NCBI RefSeq assembly: GCF_017573505.1
Contig: NZ_JAGEOJ010000013.1
Coordinates: 186,001 to 250,000 of the forward strand
DNA length: 64,000 nucleotides
From: Actinomadura barringtoniae
Lineage (GTDB): Bacteria; Actinomycetota; Actinomycetes; Streptosporangiales; Streptosporangiaceae
Direction of reading: 5' to 3'
The position numbers and the translations under genes are program-made. The notes beneath the pieces were generated by a model. That model was not told the DNA's origin. It did not search any database and saw only the letters and a list, made by a program, of their open reading frames with translations. This document shows, piece after piece, positions 53,948-62,798 of the stretch (its first letter is position 1; each line of letters begins with the position of its first letter).

Positions 53948-55219
53948 TCACCCTGCGGGGCGGGTCGCGCCGATGAGACCGTTCCGGTAGATGCTGGAGA
54001 TGCGGACGCTGGCCCCGGTGTAGGGCGCCTCGATCATCCGGCCCTGCCCGAGGTAGATGCCCACGTGGTGGATCGTGTCGGGGTCGCCGGTGTCGCTGGC
54101 GAAGAACACCAGATCGCCCGCGCGCAGCTGGCTGACCGGGACGTGCGGTCCGGACGTCCACTGCGTGCCGGTCCAGTGGTCGAGCCGTACGCCCGCCTTG
54201 TTCCAGGCGTAGAGCGCGAGCCCCGAGCAGTCGAAGCCGAGGATCCCGGCGCCCTGCGCGACGCCGTAGCTCGGGCCGCTCGCCGTGCCGCCGCCCCACG
54301 AGTAGGGCGTGCCGATGAACTTCAGCGCGGCGCGCACGACGAGCGAGCCGCGGGCCGAGCCGCGCGCCAGGTTGATGGCGGTACGTCCCGAACCGGAGAA
54401 CGACTGCGTGGCCATGCGGTTCATCGCGGCCTCGCGCCGGCGCTGCAGCTCCTCGGTGTGCGCCTGGGCGGATCCGAGCCGTGCCTCCAGGCGCCGCTTG
54501 CTGGCGGCGAGGCGCCGTACGGCGGCCTGCTGGTCGGCCACGGCGGCCTCTGCCTGGCGTTTGGCCTCGGCGGAACGCTTCGTCGCGGCGGCCTGCTCGT
54601 CGAGCGCCTCCTGGGCCTGGCGCTTGAAGACGTCGGCGACGTTCCGCGCGGCCTCGACCTTCTGCACCATGCCGGTGCGCTGCCGGGCCATCACGTCGAC
54701 CATCCCGGCGCGGTCCATGAAGCCCTGCGGCCCGCCGTGCCCGCCCAGCGCGGCCATCCACGGGTTGGCCCCGGTGTTGATCTGGTAGGCGTTCACCGCG
54801 AACTTGGCCAGGTCCTGCTGCGCCGCGGTCAGCTTCACGTTCGCCTGCGCGAGCCGCTGCTCGGCGACCTTGTGCTCGTCGCGGGCGCGCTGGAGCTTCA
54901 CGATCTCGCCGTTGTAACGCTCCACTGCGGTGGCGGACGCGATCGCGAGCCGTTCCAGCTCGCCGTTGGCCTCCGCGAGCTGCGCCTTGGTACGGCCGAC
55001 GTCGGCGGCCCGTGCGCGCTCCGCGCTCTTGCTGCGCGCGATGTCGCGCGCGCTCGGGGTGGGATCCGCCGCGGCGGGCCGGGTCATGGGCGCCGGTACG
55101 GTCAGCGCCGTCATGGCGATGGCCACGCCCGAGGACAGGGCGATCAGGCGGAGCGCCGCACCCCTGGCAGCAGGGGACGGCCGGCGCGGGAACGCTGCTG
55201 TGCTCGGTGACGGAAACAC
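53948..55219 (-). CDS. secreted NlpC/P60 peptidoglycan endopeptidase with long coiled coil
   Basis: A 423-residue protein. Signal peptide to about residue 50 (LRLIALSSGVAIAMTALTVP), long coiled coil (about 60-270; ARSKSAERARAADVGRTKAQ, then RRLAASKRRLEARLGSAQAH) and a C-terminal NlpC/P60 domain. Catalytic Cys is in FDCSGLALYAW (about residue 330), His in TIHHVGIYLG, then EAPYTG. The domain is the RipA/RipB type that cleaves stem peptides during division. The start is GTG with GGGGAGGA upstream. No riboswitch is present, in contrast to the copy at 13351. Confidence 0.93.
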   Translation of the reverse strand: MFPSPSTAAFPRRPSPAARGAALRLIALSSGVAIAMTALTVPAPMTRPAAADPTPSARDIARSKSAERARAADVGRTKAQLAEANGELERLAIASATAVERYNGEIVKLQRARDEHKVAEQRLAQANVKLTAAQQDLAKFAVNAYQINTGANPWMAALGGHGGPQGFMDRAGMVDVMARQRTGMVQKVEAARNVADVFKRQAQEALDEQAAATKRSAEAKRQAEAAVADQQAAVRRLAASKRRLEARLGSAQAHTEELQRRREAAMNRMATQSFSGSGRTAINLARGSARGSLVVRAALKFIGTPYSWGGGTASGPSYGVAQGAGILGFDCSGLALYAWNKAGVRLDHWTGTQWTSGPHVPVSQLRAGDLVFFASDTGDPDTIHHVGIYLGQGRMIEAPYTGASVRISSIYRNGLIGATRPAG

Positions 55220-55321
55220 GGTCCTCCCCTACCGTTAGTCACACAGTGCAGGCAAGTCTTCACTGAGAGTAATTCACATGGGCAACATGGTGAACTCTCG
55301 TCACGCGATTCGCACGAGTAA

Positions 55322-56008
55322 CTACCCTCGATGATCAGACCGCACACCCAGCAACCGTTCGATCCACGGACGAACGGTCGTGCGCGGCGGGACGGGGAGC
55401 CGCGGGTAGCTGAAGATCGGCACCGCCGCGCCGTAGGAGGCGTGCAGCTCGGCGGCCTTGCACCAGTCGGCGGGCGTACGCGTCGCGGCCCAGGCGGCGG
55501 CGAGCGCGGAACGGTATTCGGGCCGCCGCTCCCACAGCCGCAGCAGCGCGACGGTCGCGTGCGCGGCCGAATAACCGTCGTCGGGGTAGGCGCCCGCGGC
55601 GAGGAAGGACGCCGTCGCCTGGCCGCCGTGCGGGCTGGCCAGCGCCCACGTCCAGTTGGCGACGACGACGTCGCGTACCGGCTGCGGCAGCTCGCCCGCC
55701 GCCGCGTACATGCGGTCGCGGCGCACGCCCGCCAGCCGGTTGGTGGCCAGCAGCCATCCGAGGTCGTCGTCCTGCGGTGAGACGCCCGAACGCGACAGCC
55801 ACGACAGCACGGTCAGGCCGCGCGCGGTCTGGAGGCGGCACAGCTCGGCCACCTCGCGCCGGGTGCGCGCGGCGGGCTCACTCCACAGCGGCCACCCGAC
55901 GCGCCGTACGTCCGCGGCGAGGCGTACCAGCGCCGACTCGACGGGCAGCGGGCTGACCCGCGAGTCCGGCCGCTGCGCGTAACCGGGCTTAGTTCCTTGA
56001 GTTCCCAA
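55322..56008 (-). CDS. hypothetical helical protein downstream of the sigma fusion
   Basis: A 228-residue mostly helical protein I do not recognise. RVGWPLWSEPAARTRREVAE, LGWLLATNRLAGVRRDRMYA and PTPADWCKAAELHASYGAAV-like segments suggest a soluble all-alpha fold. The start is TTG 15 bases after the sigma-fusion stop; alternatives are poor, so the true start is uncertain. The pair may act together, but nothing in sequence shows how. Confidence 0.6.
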   Translation of the reverse strand: MGTQGTKPGYAQRPDSRVSPLPVESALVRLAADVRRVGWPLWSEPAARTRREVAELCRLQTARGLTVLSWLSRSGVSPQDDDLGWLLATNRLAGVRRDRMYAAAGELPQPVRDVVVANWTWALASPHGGQATASFLAAGAYPDDGYSAAHATVALLRLWERRPEYRSALAAAWAATRTPADWCKAAELHASYGAAVPIFSYPRLPVPPRTTVRPWIERLLGVRSDHRG

Positions 56009-56023
56009 TCCTCGTTGCCGCCG

Positions 56024-58111
56024 TCATCCGGAGCTCTGCGGGCTGGGCCCGGACGCGGAGGGCGACTGCGGCTCCGACGACGACGAAGAGGGCGGCGGAG
56101 GCGGCGGCGGGGCGGACGAAGATGTCGGCGGATCCTCATGGGTCGGCGGCGGCGGGTCGGAGTGGGAAGGCGGCTCGGACGAGCTGGGCGGCGGGGGCTC
56201 CGACGAGGAGGCCGGAGGCTTGGACGGCTCGGAGGGCGACGTCGAGCCCGGCTGGGAGGGCGTCGGCGACGGCGTCGTCGGGCCCGGGCTCGTCGGAGTG
56301 GGCGTCGGGGTCGGCGTGGGCGTCGGGTCCGGGCCGGGGTCGGGCCGCCAGGTGACGTGCACCTGCTGGCCGCCGGGCTGGAACGTGATGCCGCCCTCGC
56401 CGTTCGAGGAGGCCCGCCGGAACACGTGCACGGCCAGGTTGACCGACTGTCCGTCCTCCAGGCGTCCCGCCGACTGGCTCGGCCGGACCGGACCCCAGGT
56501 CGTTGCGCGCCAGCTGATCGGACCGCCCGTGGCCTCAAGGGTCACGGTCCCGTCGGACGAGCCCGCGAGGTCGAGGTAGAGCGGCGAGATCAGCAGCACC
56601 CCGGAGCCGCCCGGCGGCGACGGCGGAACGTCATGCCCGTCGGGAGCCGTCTGGTAGTCGCGGCGCGGCGACGGTGACGGCAGCACCGCCGAGGGCGGCG
56701 CCGACGACGCCTGCGCGCCCAACGGGAACGTGGCCGACACGGGTGCGCCGGTGGCGCCCTGGGGCCCGTGCCCGTTCACCGGCTCCGGCGCGTCGTCCAC
56801 CGGCGGAACGGACGGTACCCGCGGATGGGCCGCCCCACTCGCGGCATCACGACCCGAGCCGCGCCCACCGTCGATCAGGTAACCGGCCAGACCCGCGGCC
56901 GCGCCGAGCACGATCAACGCGATCGCGGTAGCCGCGACCGCCCGCACCAGCCCAGCCCCGAACCGCCCGTCCCGATCCGCAACTCGCCCCGCAGAGGCAG
57001 AGGCAGAGGCGGGAGCGGGAGCGGGAGCGGGGGTCGTCGCTCGACTTTCGGTCTCGGCGGCTTTGTCGTCGCCGCTGGAACTGCGGGCGGCGACCGCTGC
57101 CAGGCCCACGCCGCCCGCAGTGTCGGCTTCGCTCGCGCGGTCTCTTCGGTCTCTTCGGTCTTTGCGGTCTTTGCGGGATTTGCGGTCCTTGCGGGGGCGG
57201 TCGGTGTCGCCGGGACGGCGGGAGCCGCCCCGGCGCATGCCGTTGCGCCAGGGCAGCGCGCTGCCTCGCGACGAGCCGGCGCGGCGCGGGAGCACCGAAC
57301 GGCGGGGCTGCACGGGGAAGCCGCCCGGGGTGAACTCGCTGACCCGGGTGGCGACGAAAAGCCGGTAGCCGACCAGCTCGGGGTCGAGGAAGCAGCTCAT
57401 CACGCGCAGGCGCAGGGCGTCGGGCGGCTCGGCCTGCGGGAGCAGGCCGTAGACCTTGGCAGCCGACACCGTTCGCGGGCGGAACGTTCCGCAGGCCGTG
57501 CACTCGTCCGCATGGCTCAGCAGGCGGGCGCGCAGCCCGTGGTTCATCTCGCCGCGCCGCTCGCGGAGCAGCCGGCCACGCTCGGCGCAGCCGTACGGGC
57601 CCTGGTGGGCGAGGATCTCGGCGGTCAGCGCCACCTCGAGCTCGGCGTGCGCGCGGTCGAGGGCGGCCTGGGCCTCCTTGACCGGCAGGTCGAAGACCGC
57701 CGCGAGGTCGGGCACCGAGAGCTGGTGGCGGACCCGCAGCTCCAGGATCTCCCGGCTGAGCGGCGCGAGCCCGAGGACGGCCTGCCAGGCCATGATCCGC
57801 TGGTCGACGTCCTCCTGGTCGTGGCTGGCGACGGGCAGGTCCGGCGGCTGGCCGCCGTAGGGCATGCGGCGCCCGCACTCCAGGCGGGCGATCGCGTACA
57901 GCCACGGCCCGAAGCGGTCCGGATCGCGCAGCTTGTCGATGTGGGCCTCGGCGACGATGAACGTGTCGCGCAGGGCGACCTGCGCGGCGTCACGGCCGCG
58001 CAGCTGGAACCAGCAGTAGGCGTAGAGCCGGTCCGCGTAGGCCTCGTACACCGCCGCGGGTGCACCCGAGTCCCGCGAACGCAGCGCCTCGACCAGGAGG
58101 TGGTCGTTCAT
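56024..58111 (-). CDS. ECF sigma factor fused to zinc-binding, transmembrane and extracytoplasmic domains
   Basis: A 695-residue fusion. Residues 1-75 are sigma region 2-like (VYEAYADRLYAYCWFQLRGR), 110-170 region 4-like (PLSREILELRVRHQLSVPDL). Near residue 200 lies H-x3-C-x2-C in LSHADECTACGTF, as in zinc anti-sigma domains. A basic, repeat-rich linker (RKDRKSRKDRKDRRDRRDR) leads to one membrane helix near 390-410 (AVAATAIALIVLGAAAGLAG), an outer beta-rich domain (PLYLDLAGSSDGTVTLEATG), and a Pro/Ser/Glu-rich tail. It resembles the actinobacterial ECF53-like class with C-terminal extensions. Release from the membrane by proteolysis is a plausible mechanism. Confidence 0.85.
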   Translation of the reverse strand: MNDHLLVEALRSRDSGAPAAVYEAYADRLYAYCWFQLRGRDAAQVALRDTFIVAEAHIDKLRDPDRFGPWLYAIARLECGRRMPYGGQPPDLPVASHDQEDVDQRIMAWQAVLGLAPLSREILELRVRHQLSVPDLAAVFDLPVKEAQAALDRAHAELEVALTAEILAHQGPYGCAERGRLLRERRGEMNHGLRARLLSHADECTACGTFRPRTVSAAKVYGLLPQAEPPDALRLRVMSCFLDPELVGYRLFVATRVSEFTPGGFPVQPRRSVLPRRAGSSRGSALPWRNGMRRGGSRRPGDTDRPRKDRKSRKDRKDRRDRRDRASEADTAGGVGLAAVAARSSSGDDKAAETESRATTPAPAPAPASASASAGRVADRDGRFGAGLVRAVAATAIALIVLGAAAGLAGYLIDGGRGSGRDAASGAAHPRVPSVPPVDDAPEPVNGHGPQGATGAPVSATFPLGAQASSAPPSAVLPSPSPRRDYQTAPDGHDVPPSPPGGSGVLLISPLYLDLAGSSDGTVTLEATGGPISWRATTWGPVRPSQSAGRLEDGQSVNLAVHVFRRASSNGEGGITFQPGGQQVHVTWRPDPGPDPTPTPTPTPTPTSPGPTTPSPTPSQPGSTSPSEPSKPPASSSEPPPPSSSEPPSHSDPPPPTHEDPPTSSSAPPPPPPPSSSSSEPQSPSASGPSPQSSG

Positions 58112-58357
58112 CCTTAAAAGGTAAAGGTTCTACAGACTCTTTACCGTCAATTTCAAAGGAACGAACTCCTTTAGCCACAATGTTCCGTCCCGCGCGACAG
58201 ATCTATTACCCATTCCATCCGAGAGTGCCGCAATTGAAGGCTTTGAATGGCGATTGTCCGTCATGTCCGACTGATTCGATCTTAGGCCTTCACCTGGATC
58301 ACCTTCCTCCACGCTTCCGAGCGAACACTCTGCGTGAAGGGCGTTAGGGAACCGTGA

Positions 58358-59107
58358 TCAGTCCGGAAAAAGGGTCTCCAGCATGGGCGGGAGAACGCGT
58401 TCCGCCGCCGCGGCGACGGTCGCGACCTGCGCACTGGTAAAGATCACGGGACGCGTGGAAATGAGATGGGGCAATGGCCCCGCCGCACAGAAGAGCACGC
58501 CGCCGTGCCGCAGCCCGGCCCGGCCTACGCGCGCTCCGTGCACGGCCACGAGCGGGGCGACCGGGATGTCGTGGTCGAGTTCGGCGCCGAGGAGTTCGGA
58601 GACCGTGTGCGCGCCGCGCGCTGCCGCGCCGGCCACGTCGCCCGCGGGCCGACCGCCCGCCCACAGCCGCCGCCCCTCCGAGCGCAGCCGGGCGCCCCAG
58701 CGCCAGCGGCGGCTCGCGATCGCGTACACGCCGGTGATGCCGACGACCAGATGGTCGAGGTTGGTCGCGGGCAGGCCGGGGACGGCGCGGTCGTGCAGCA
58801 CGTGGAAGCCCGCCGGGTCGAGCCTGGCCAGCCGCCGCCCGGTACGCCGTTCGGCCAGCGCGCCCCGGCGCCAGCTCGTCGCCGCGCCCGGGCGGTTCCG
58901 TTCATAGACCGCATGCATGGTGAACGCCGCCACGGCCACGATCGGCCCGGCCCACCAGAAGCTCAGACCGGAGACGACGACCCCGAGCCCGCCCGCGAGG
59001 ACGGCCCGGAGCACGACCCGTTCCGGCCGGTGCTCGGCGGCCAGCAACCGATACCGCGACCAGGCGGAGGCCCCGGCATCCGTCGTGCCGAACCCGCTGC
59101 TCCGCAC
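58358..59107 (-). CDS. NERD (nuclease-related) domain membrane protein
   Basis: A 249-residue protein. Two hydrophobic segments (VLRAVLAGGLGVVVSGLSFW, AGPIVAVAAFTMHAVY) precede a NERD domain: GALAERRTGRRLARLDPAGF, FHVLHDRAVPGLPATNLDHL, VGITGVYAIASRRWRWGARL. NERD domains share a restriction-like core; the conserved His/Asp region is kept, but activity is unproven. The start is GTG. It lies 250 bases from the sigma-fusion start. Confidence 0.8.
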   Translation of the reverse strand: MRSSGFGTTDAGASAWSRYRLLAAEHRPERVVLRAVLAGGLGVVVSGLSFWWAGPIVAVAAFTMHAVYERNRPGAATSWRRGALAERRTGRRLARLDPAGFHVLHDRAVPGLPATNLDHLVVGITGVYAIASRRWRWGARLRSEGRRLWAGGRPAGDVAGAAARGAHTVSELLGAELDHDIPVAPLVAVHGARVGRAGLRHGGVLFCAAGPLPHLISTRPVIFTSAQVATVAAAAERVLPPMLETLFPD

Positions 59108-59226
59108 CGAACGCCCTTTCTCCTCGGCATTCAGCGCAAGCGTGGGGCCAGTCGCGCCGGGAGTTCAAGGACTTTGACCTTCTTGTGGCCGCCGACCGGG
59201 CATCTCGGTGATCATTAAGCGTTTTG

Positions 59227-59256
59227 TTGACAGTGTCATGATGACAGTGTCACTAT
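59227..59256 (+). promoter_or_regulatory. MerR-type promoter with twin palindromes in the spacer
   Basis: TTGACA (59227-59232) and CACTAT (59251-59256) are 18 bases apart, and the -10 box ends six bases before the ATG at 59263. The spacer carries two copies of the palindrome TGACAGTGTCA (59228-59238 and 59242-59252), 14 bases apart. MerR proteins bind inside the -35/-10 spacer, so this is a self-regulation site. Confidence 0.75.
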
Positions 59257-59262
59257 CAAGCC

Positions 59263-60075
59263 ATGGACGGCACCTGGACCATCACCGAGCTGGCGGACCG
59301 CGCCACGGCGGCGCTGGCCGCCGGCGACGCCGTGCGCGTGAACGGCCGGGTGCGCGATCTGCCGAACGAGCGCCTGATCCGCTGGTACACCACGATCGGC
59401 CTGGTCGACCCCCCGCTGGGACGTCGCGGCCGCACCGCCCTGTACGGCCCGCGGCACCTGCTCCAGCTCGTCGCCGTGAAGCGCCGGCAGGCCGCCGGCC
59501 GCACCATCGCCGAGATCCAGACCGAGCTCACCGGCGCCACCGACTCGACGCTCACCGAGATCGCCCGCATCCCCGCCCACTCGCCCGACGACACCGACAC
59601 CCCCGAAGCCGCGGCCACCGACACGACCACCCCGGCCAGAGAACGCTTCTGGCTCACCCGCGCCACCGCTGCCGACGCGGCTTCCGACAACGCGGCCCCA
59701 GGCAGCGCAGCCCCAGGCAGCACGACCCCGGCCAACTCGGCCCCAGGCAGCGCGACCCCGGCCAACTCGGCCCCAGGCAACGCGGCCCCAGGCAGCGCGG
59801 CTGCTGGCAGCGCGGCCTCGGACGGCACCGGCTCGCACGATGTCGTCTGGGATCGCCCGGTTTCGGCAAGGCCTGCGACGGCCGGCGAACGGCGGGAGCC
59901 GCTCTCGGTCGTTCAAGGGGTCCGGCTGGCCGCGGGCCTGACCCTCATGCTCGACGTCCCCGCCCTCACCGGGGACGACCTCGCCGCGATCGAGATCGCG
60001 GCCCGGCCGCTGGTGGACGAGCTCGCGCGCCGCGGTCTCATCGGCTCCATCGACTCTCCCGGGAGGTCCTCGTGA
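59263..60075 (+). CDS. MerR-family regulator with repeat linker
   Basis: A 270-residue protein. The N-terminus has a MerR winged helix (TWTITELADRATAAL, then PNERLIRWYTTIGLVDPPLG, GRRGRTALYGPRHLLQLVAV), followed by KRRQAAGRTIAEIQTELTG. Residues about 140-190 are Ala/Pro/Gly/Ser repeats of five to ten residues (AAPGS, TPANS). A C-terminal helical domain (LTLMLDVPALTGDDLAAIEI) may sense a ligand or partner; there are no MerR metal-binding cysteines. The stop overlaps the VIT-VWA start by four bases. Twin palindromes on its promoter suggest self-control. Confidence 0.85.
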   Translation: MDGTWTITELADRATAALAAGDAVRVNGRVRDLPNERLIRWYTTIGLVDPPLGRRGRTALYGPRHLLQLVAVKRRQAAGRTIAEIQTELTGATDSTLTEIARIPAHSPDDTDTPEAAATDTTTPARERFWLTRATAADAASDNAAPGSAAPGSTTPANSAPGSATPANSAPGNAAPGSAAAGSAASDGTGSHDVVWDRPVSARPATAGERREPLSVVQGVRLAAGLTLMLDVPALTGDDLAAIEIAARPLVDELARRGLIGSIDSPGRSS

Positions 60076-62729
60076 CCGTGCACATCACACCGTTGCCCGA
60101 GCCCATCGCGCCGGAGGCTCCCGGCGGGGGGCTGGGGGCGCTCAGCACCGACAAGGGCAACCTGCCGCTCGACTCCGTCGACGTGCACGCCTCGATCACC
60201 GGGCTCGCCGCGGGCATCGAGGTCGTCCAGGGGTTCCGCAACCCGTTCGACGTGCCGCTGGAGGCCACCTACGTCTTCCCGCTGCCGAACCGCGCGGCGG
60301 TCACGCGGCTGCGCATGGAGGCGGGCGACCGGGTCATCGAGGGCAGGCTCAAGGAGCGCGGCCAGGCCCGCGAGGACTACGACAACGCCATCGCCGCCGG
60401 TCAGCGCGCCGCGATCGCCGAGGAGGAACGCCCGGACGTCTTCACGATGCGCGTCGGCAACATCCTGCCCGGCGAGCGCGTGACGATCCGGCTCACGCTC
60501 AACCAGCCGCTGCCGTACGAGGACGGCGGCGCCACGTTCCGCTTCCCGCTGGTGGTCGCGCCCCGCTACATCCCGGGCGACCCGCTCGACGACGCGCAGG
60601 CGGGTGACGGCGTTCAGTCCGACACCGACGCGGTGCCGGACGCGTCGCGGATCAGCCCGCCGGTGCTGCTTCCCGGGTTCCCGAATCCGGTACGCCTGTC
60701 GATCGGCGTCGACATCGACCCGGCCGGGCTGCCGCTCAGCGAGATCAAGTCCGCGCTGCACGTGGTCGCGGAGGAGTCCGCCGAAGCGGGCGGGAAGACG
60801 ACCGTACGGCTGCAGCCGGGCGAGCGCCTGAACCGCGACTTCATCCTGCGTCTCGCGTACGCGCCGCAGGAGACGGCGGCGCTCGCCCTCACGCCGGACG
60901 CGCAGGGCGAAGAGGAGGGCGAAGGCACGTTCACGCTGACCGTGCTGCCGGCGGGCGAGACCCGGCCGCAGCCGCGCGACGTCGTGCTGATCCTCGACCG
61001 TTCGGGCAGCATGCACGGCTGGAAGATGGTCGCCGCGCGCCGTGCCGCCGCCCGCATCATCGACACGCTCACCGCCGACGACCGGTTCGCGGTGCTCGCG
61101 TTCGACAACACCATCGAGCGGCCGCGCGACCTCGGCACGGGCCTGGTCGCCGGAACGGACCGCAACCGGTTCCGCGCGGTCGAGCACCTCGCCGCGATGG
61201 ACGCGCGCGGCGGTACGGAGATGCTGTCGCCGCTCACCGAGGCCGCGGCGCTGCTGGCCGACTCGACCGCCGACCGTGTTCTCGTTCTCATCACCGATGG
61301 TCAGGTGGGCAACGAGGACCAGATCCTCGCGCACCTCGTTCCGCGGCTTCAGGGCGTGCGCGTCCACACGGTCGGGATCGACCGGGCGGTGAACGCGGGC
61401 TTCCTGCGGCGGCTGGCCGCCGACGGGCAGGGACGCTGCGAGCTGGTGGAGTCCGAGGACCGGCTGGACGAGGCCATGGACAACATCCACCACCGCATCG
61501 GTTCGCCCATCGCGACCAACCTGTCGCTGCACCCGGAGGGCCTGGAGATCGTTCCGGACACGGTCGCGCCGCGGCGGCTCGGGGCGCTGTTCCCGGGCGT
61601 GCCGCTGGTCATCTCGGGTCGCTTCCGTGGCGCGCCGTCCGCCGGTGCCGCGGCCGCGGCCGTGGTCGTACGGGGCGACGAGAGCTGGGAGCAGCGCGCC
61701 GCCGGCGTCGCGGCCGAGGACCGGGCGAACGCGGCGGTCTGGGCGCGCGCGCATCTGCGGGACCTGGAGGACCAGTACGCGGTGGACGGCGGCGAGGAGT
61801 TGGAGCGCCGCATCGTCGCCACCTCGCTGAAGTTCGGCGTGCTGTGCCGCTTCACCTCGTTCGTGGCCGTGGACACCCGGGTCGTGACCGAGGGCGGGAC
61901 GTCGCACAAGGTCGTCCAGCCGGTCGAGATGCCGCAGGGCTGGGGCGACGCTCCCGTGGACGCCGCCAGGCCGATGATGGCGACCCAGCAGATGGGCTAC
62001 GACACGTTCTCGGTCAAGTCGGTGCGCGGACGTTCGCGCGCGGCGATGCCGCCGCCGGGAGGCGGCTACGGGATGGCCCCTCGGCCCGCGCCCGCACCGC
62101 CGTCCGCACCGCCGCCGCCTGCCGCGCCCTCAGCGCCCTCCGCGCAGTCCGGCCCGCCGCCTGCCGCGCCGTCCGGTCCGCCGCCCTCGACGCCGACCGG
62201 TCCGCCGAGCCCGCCGCGGCCTGGGCCGAGGCCTGCTTCGCGTCCACCGCTGCAGCCGGACGCCGACGAGCTGGACGTGCCCGACTTCCTGCGCGGGGAT
62301 TCGGCGTCGGCCGAGTCGGCCGAGTCGGCCGAGCCCGAGTCGTACAAGATCCTGCCCGCGCCGGGGATCGAGACGGCGGCCGAGACGCTGGCGCAGGTAC
62401 GCCGTGAACTGGGGCAGGAGTTCCAGCGGCTGACCCAGTTCGCCGCAGGCGACACCTTGCAGGCGCGGGCGCAGAAGCTGCGCGATCTGCTCGACAAGCT
62501 GGAGCCGATGGTCATGCGGCTGGAGCGGGTCGGCGCGGACGCGGCGCTGGTGGCTCCGCTGCGCGGCCTGGTGACCGAGCTTCAGGCCGTACGTTCCGGA
62601 GAGGGAGGCGAGCCGCCCAACCTCGAACGGCTGTGGGGCCAGACCACGCAGGTCCTCGCCGACTTCGTGGGCGCGGGCGGTCAGTCACAGCGCGGAAGCA
62701 AGCGGGCCTTCTGGAAGCGCGGCTCCTAG
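60072..62729 (+). CDS. VIT and von Willebrand A domain protein
   Basis: An 885-residue protein with no signal peptide. Residues 10-140 are a VIT domain (LDSVDVHASITGLAAGIEVV, EATYVFPLPNRAAVTRLRME, EERPDVFTMRVGNILPGERV). A VWA domain starts near 300: DVVLILDRSGSMHGWKMVAA has the MIDAS DxSxS, TADDRFAVLAFDN and GGTEMLSPL follow, and VLVLITDGQVGN closes the site. Residues 655-730 are Pro/Ala/Ser-rich, and a helical C-terminus (TLAQVRRELGQEFQRLTQFA) ends it. VIT-VWA proteins bridge partners. Coupled with the MerR gene. A terminator follows. Confidence 0.88.
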   Translation: MTVHITPLPEPIAPEAPGGGLGALSTDKGNLPLDSVDVHASITGLAAGIEVVQGFRNPFDVPLEATYVFPLPNRAAVTRLRMEAGDRVIEGRLKERGQAREDYDNAIAAGQRAAIAEEERPDVFTMRVGNILPGERVTIRLTLNQPLPYEDGGATFRFPLVVAPRYIPGDPLDDAQAGDGVQSDTDAVPDASRISPPVLLPGFPNPVRLSIGVDIDPAGLPLSEIKSALHVVAEESAEAGGKTTVRLQPGERLNRDFILRLAYAPQETAALALTPDAQGEEEGEGTFTLTVLPAGETRPQPRDVVLILDRSGSMHGWKMVAARRAAARIIDTLTADDRFAVLAFDNTIERPRDLGTGLVAGTDRNRFRAVEHLAAMDARGGTEMLSPLTEAAALLADSTADRVLVLITDGQVGNEDQILAHLVPRLQGVRVHTVGIDRAVNAGFLRRLAADGQGRCELVESEDRLDEAMDNIHHRIGSPIATNLSLHPEGLEIVPDTVAPRRLGALFPGVPLVISGRFRGAPSAGAAAAAVVVRGDESWEQRAAGVAAEDRANAAVWARAHLRDLEDQYAVDGGEELERRIVATSLKFGVLCRFTSFVAVDTRVVTEGGTSHKVVQPVEMPQGWGDAPVDAARPMMATQQMGYDTFSVKSVRGRSRAAMPPPGGGYGMAPRPAPAPPSAPPPPAAPSAPSAQSGPPPAAPSGPPPSTPTGPPSPPRPGPRPASRPPLQPDADELDVPDFLRGDSASAESAESAEPESYKILPAPGIETAAETLAQVRRELGQEFQRLTQFAAGDTLQARAQKLRDLLDKLEPMVMRLERVGADAALVAPLRGLVTELQAVRSGEGGEPPNLERLWGQTTQVLADFVGAGGQSQRGSKRAFWKRGS

Positions 62730-62741
62730 AAAGCAGAGAAA

Positions 62742-62774
62742 CGGTCGCCGGTGGGCTTCACCCACCGGCGACCG
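62742..62774. terminator. bidirectional terminator between VIT-VWA and MFS genes
   Basis: A perfect 14-base stem (62742-62755 with 62761-62774), loop CTTCA, with A-rich sequence before and CTTTCTG after. It separates the convergent VIT-VWA and MFS transcripts. Confidence 0.85.
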
Positions 62775-62798
62775 CTTTCTGTCTTGTCAACAGATGCC

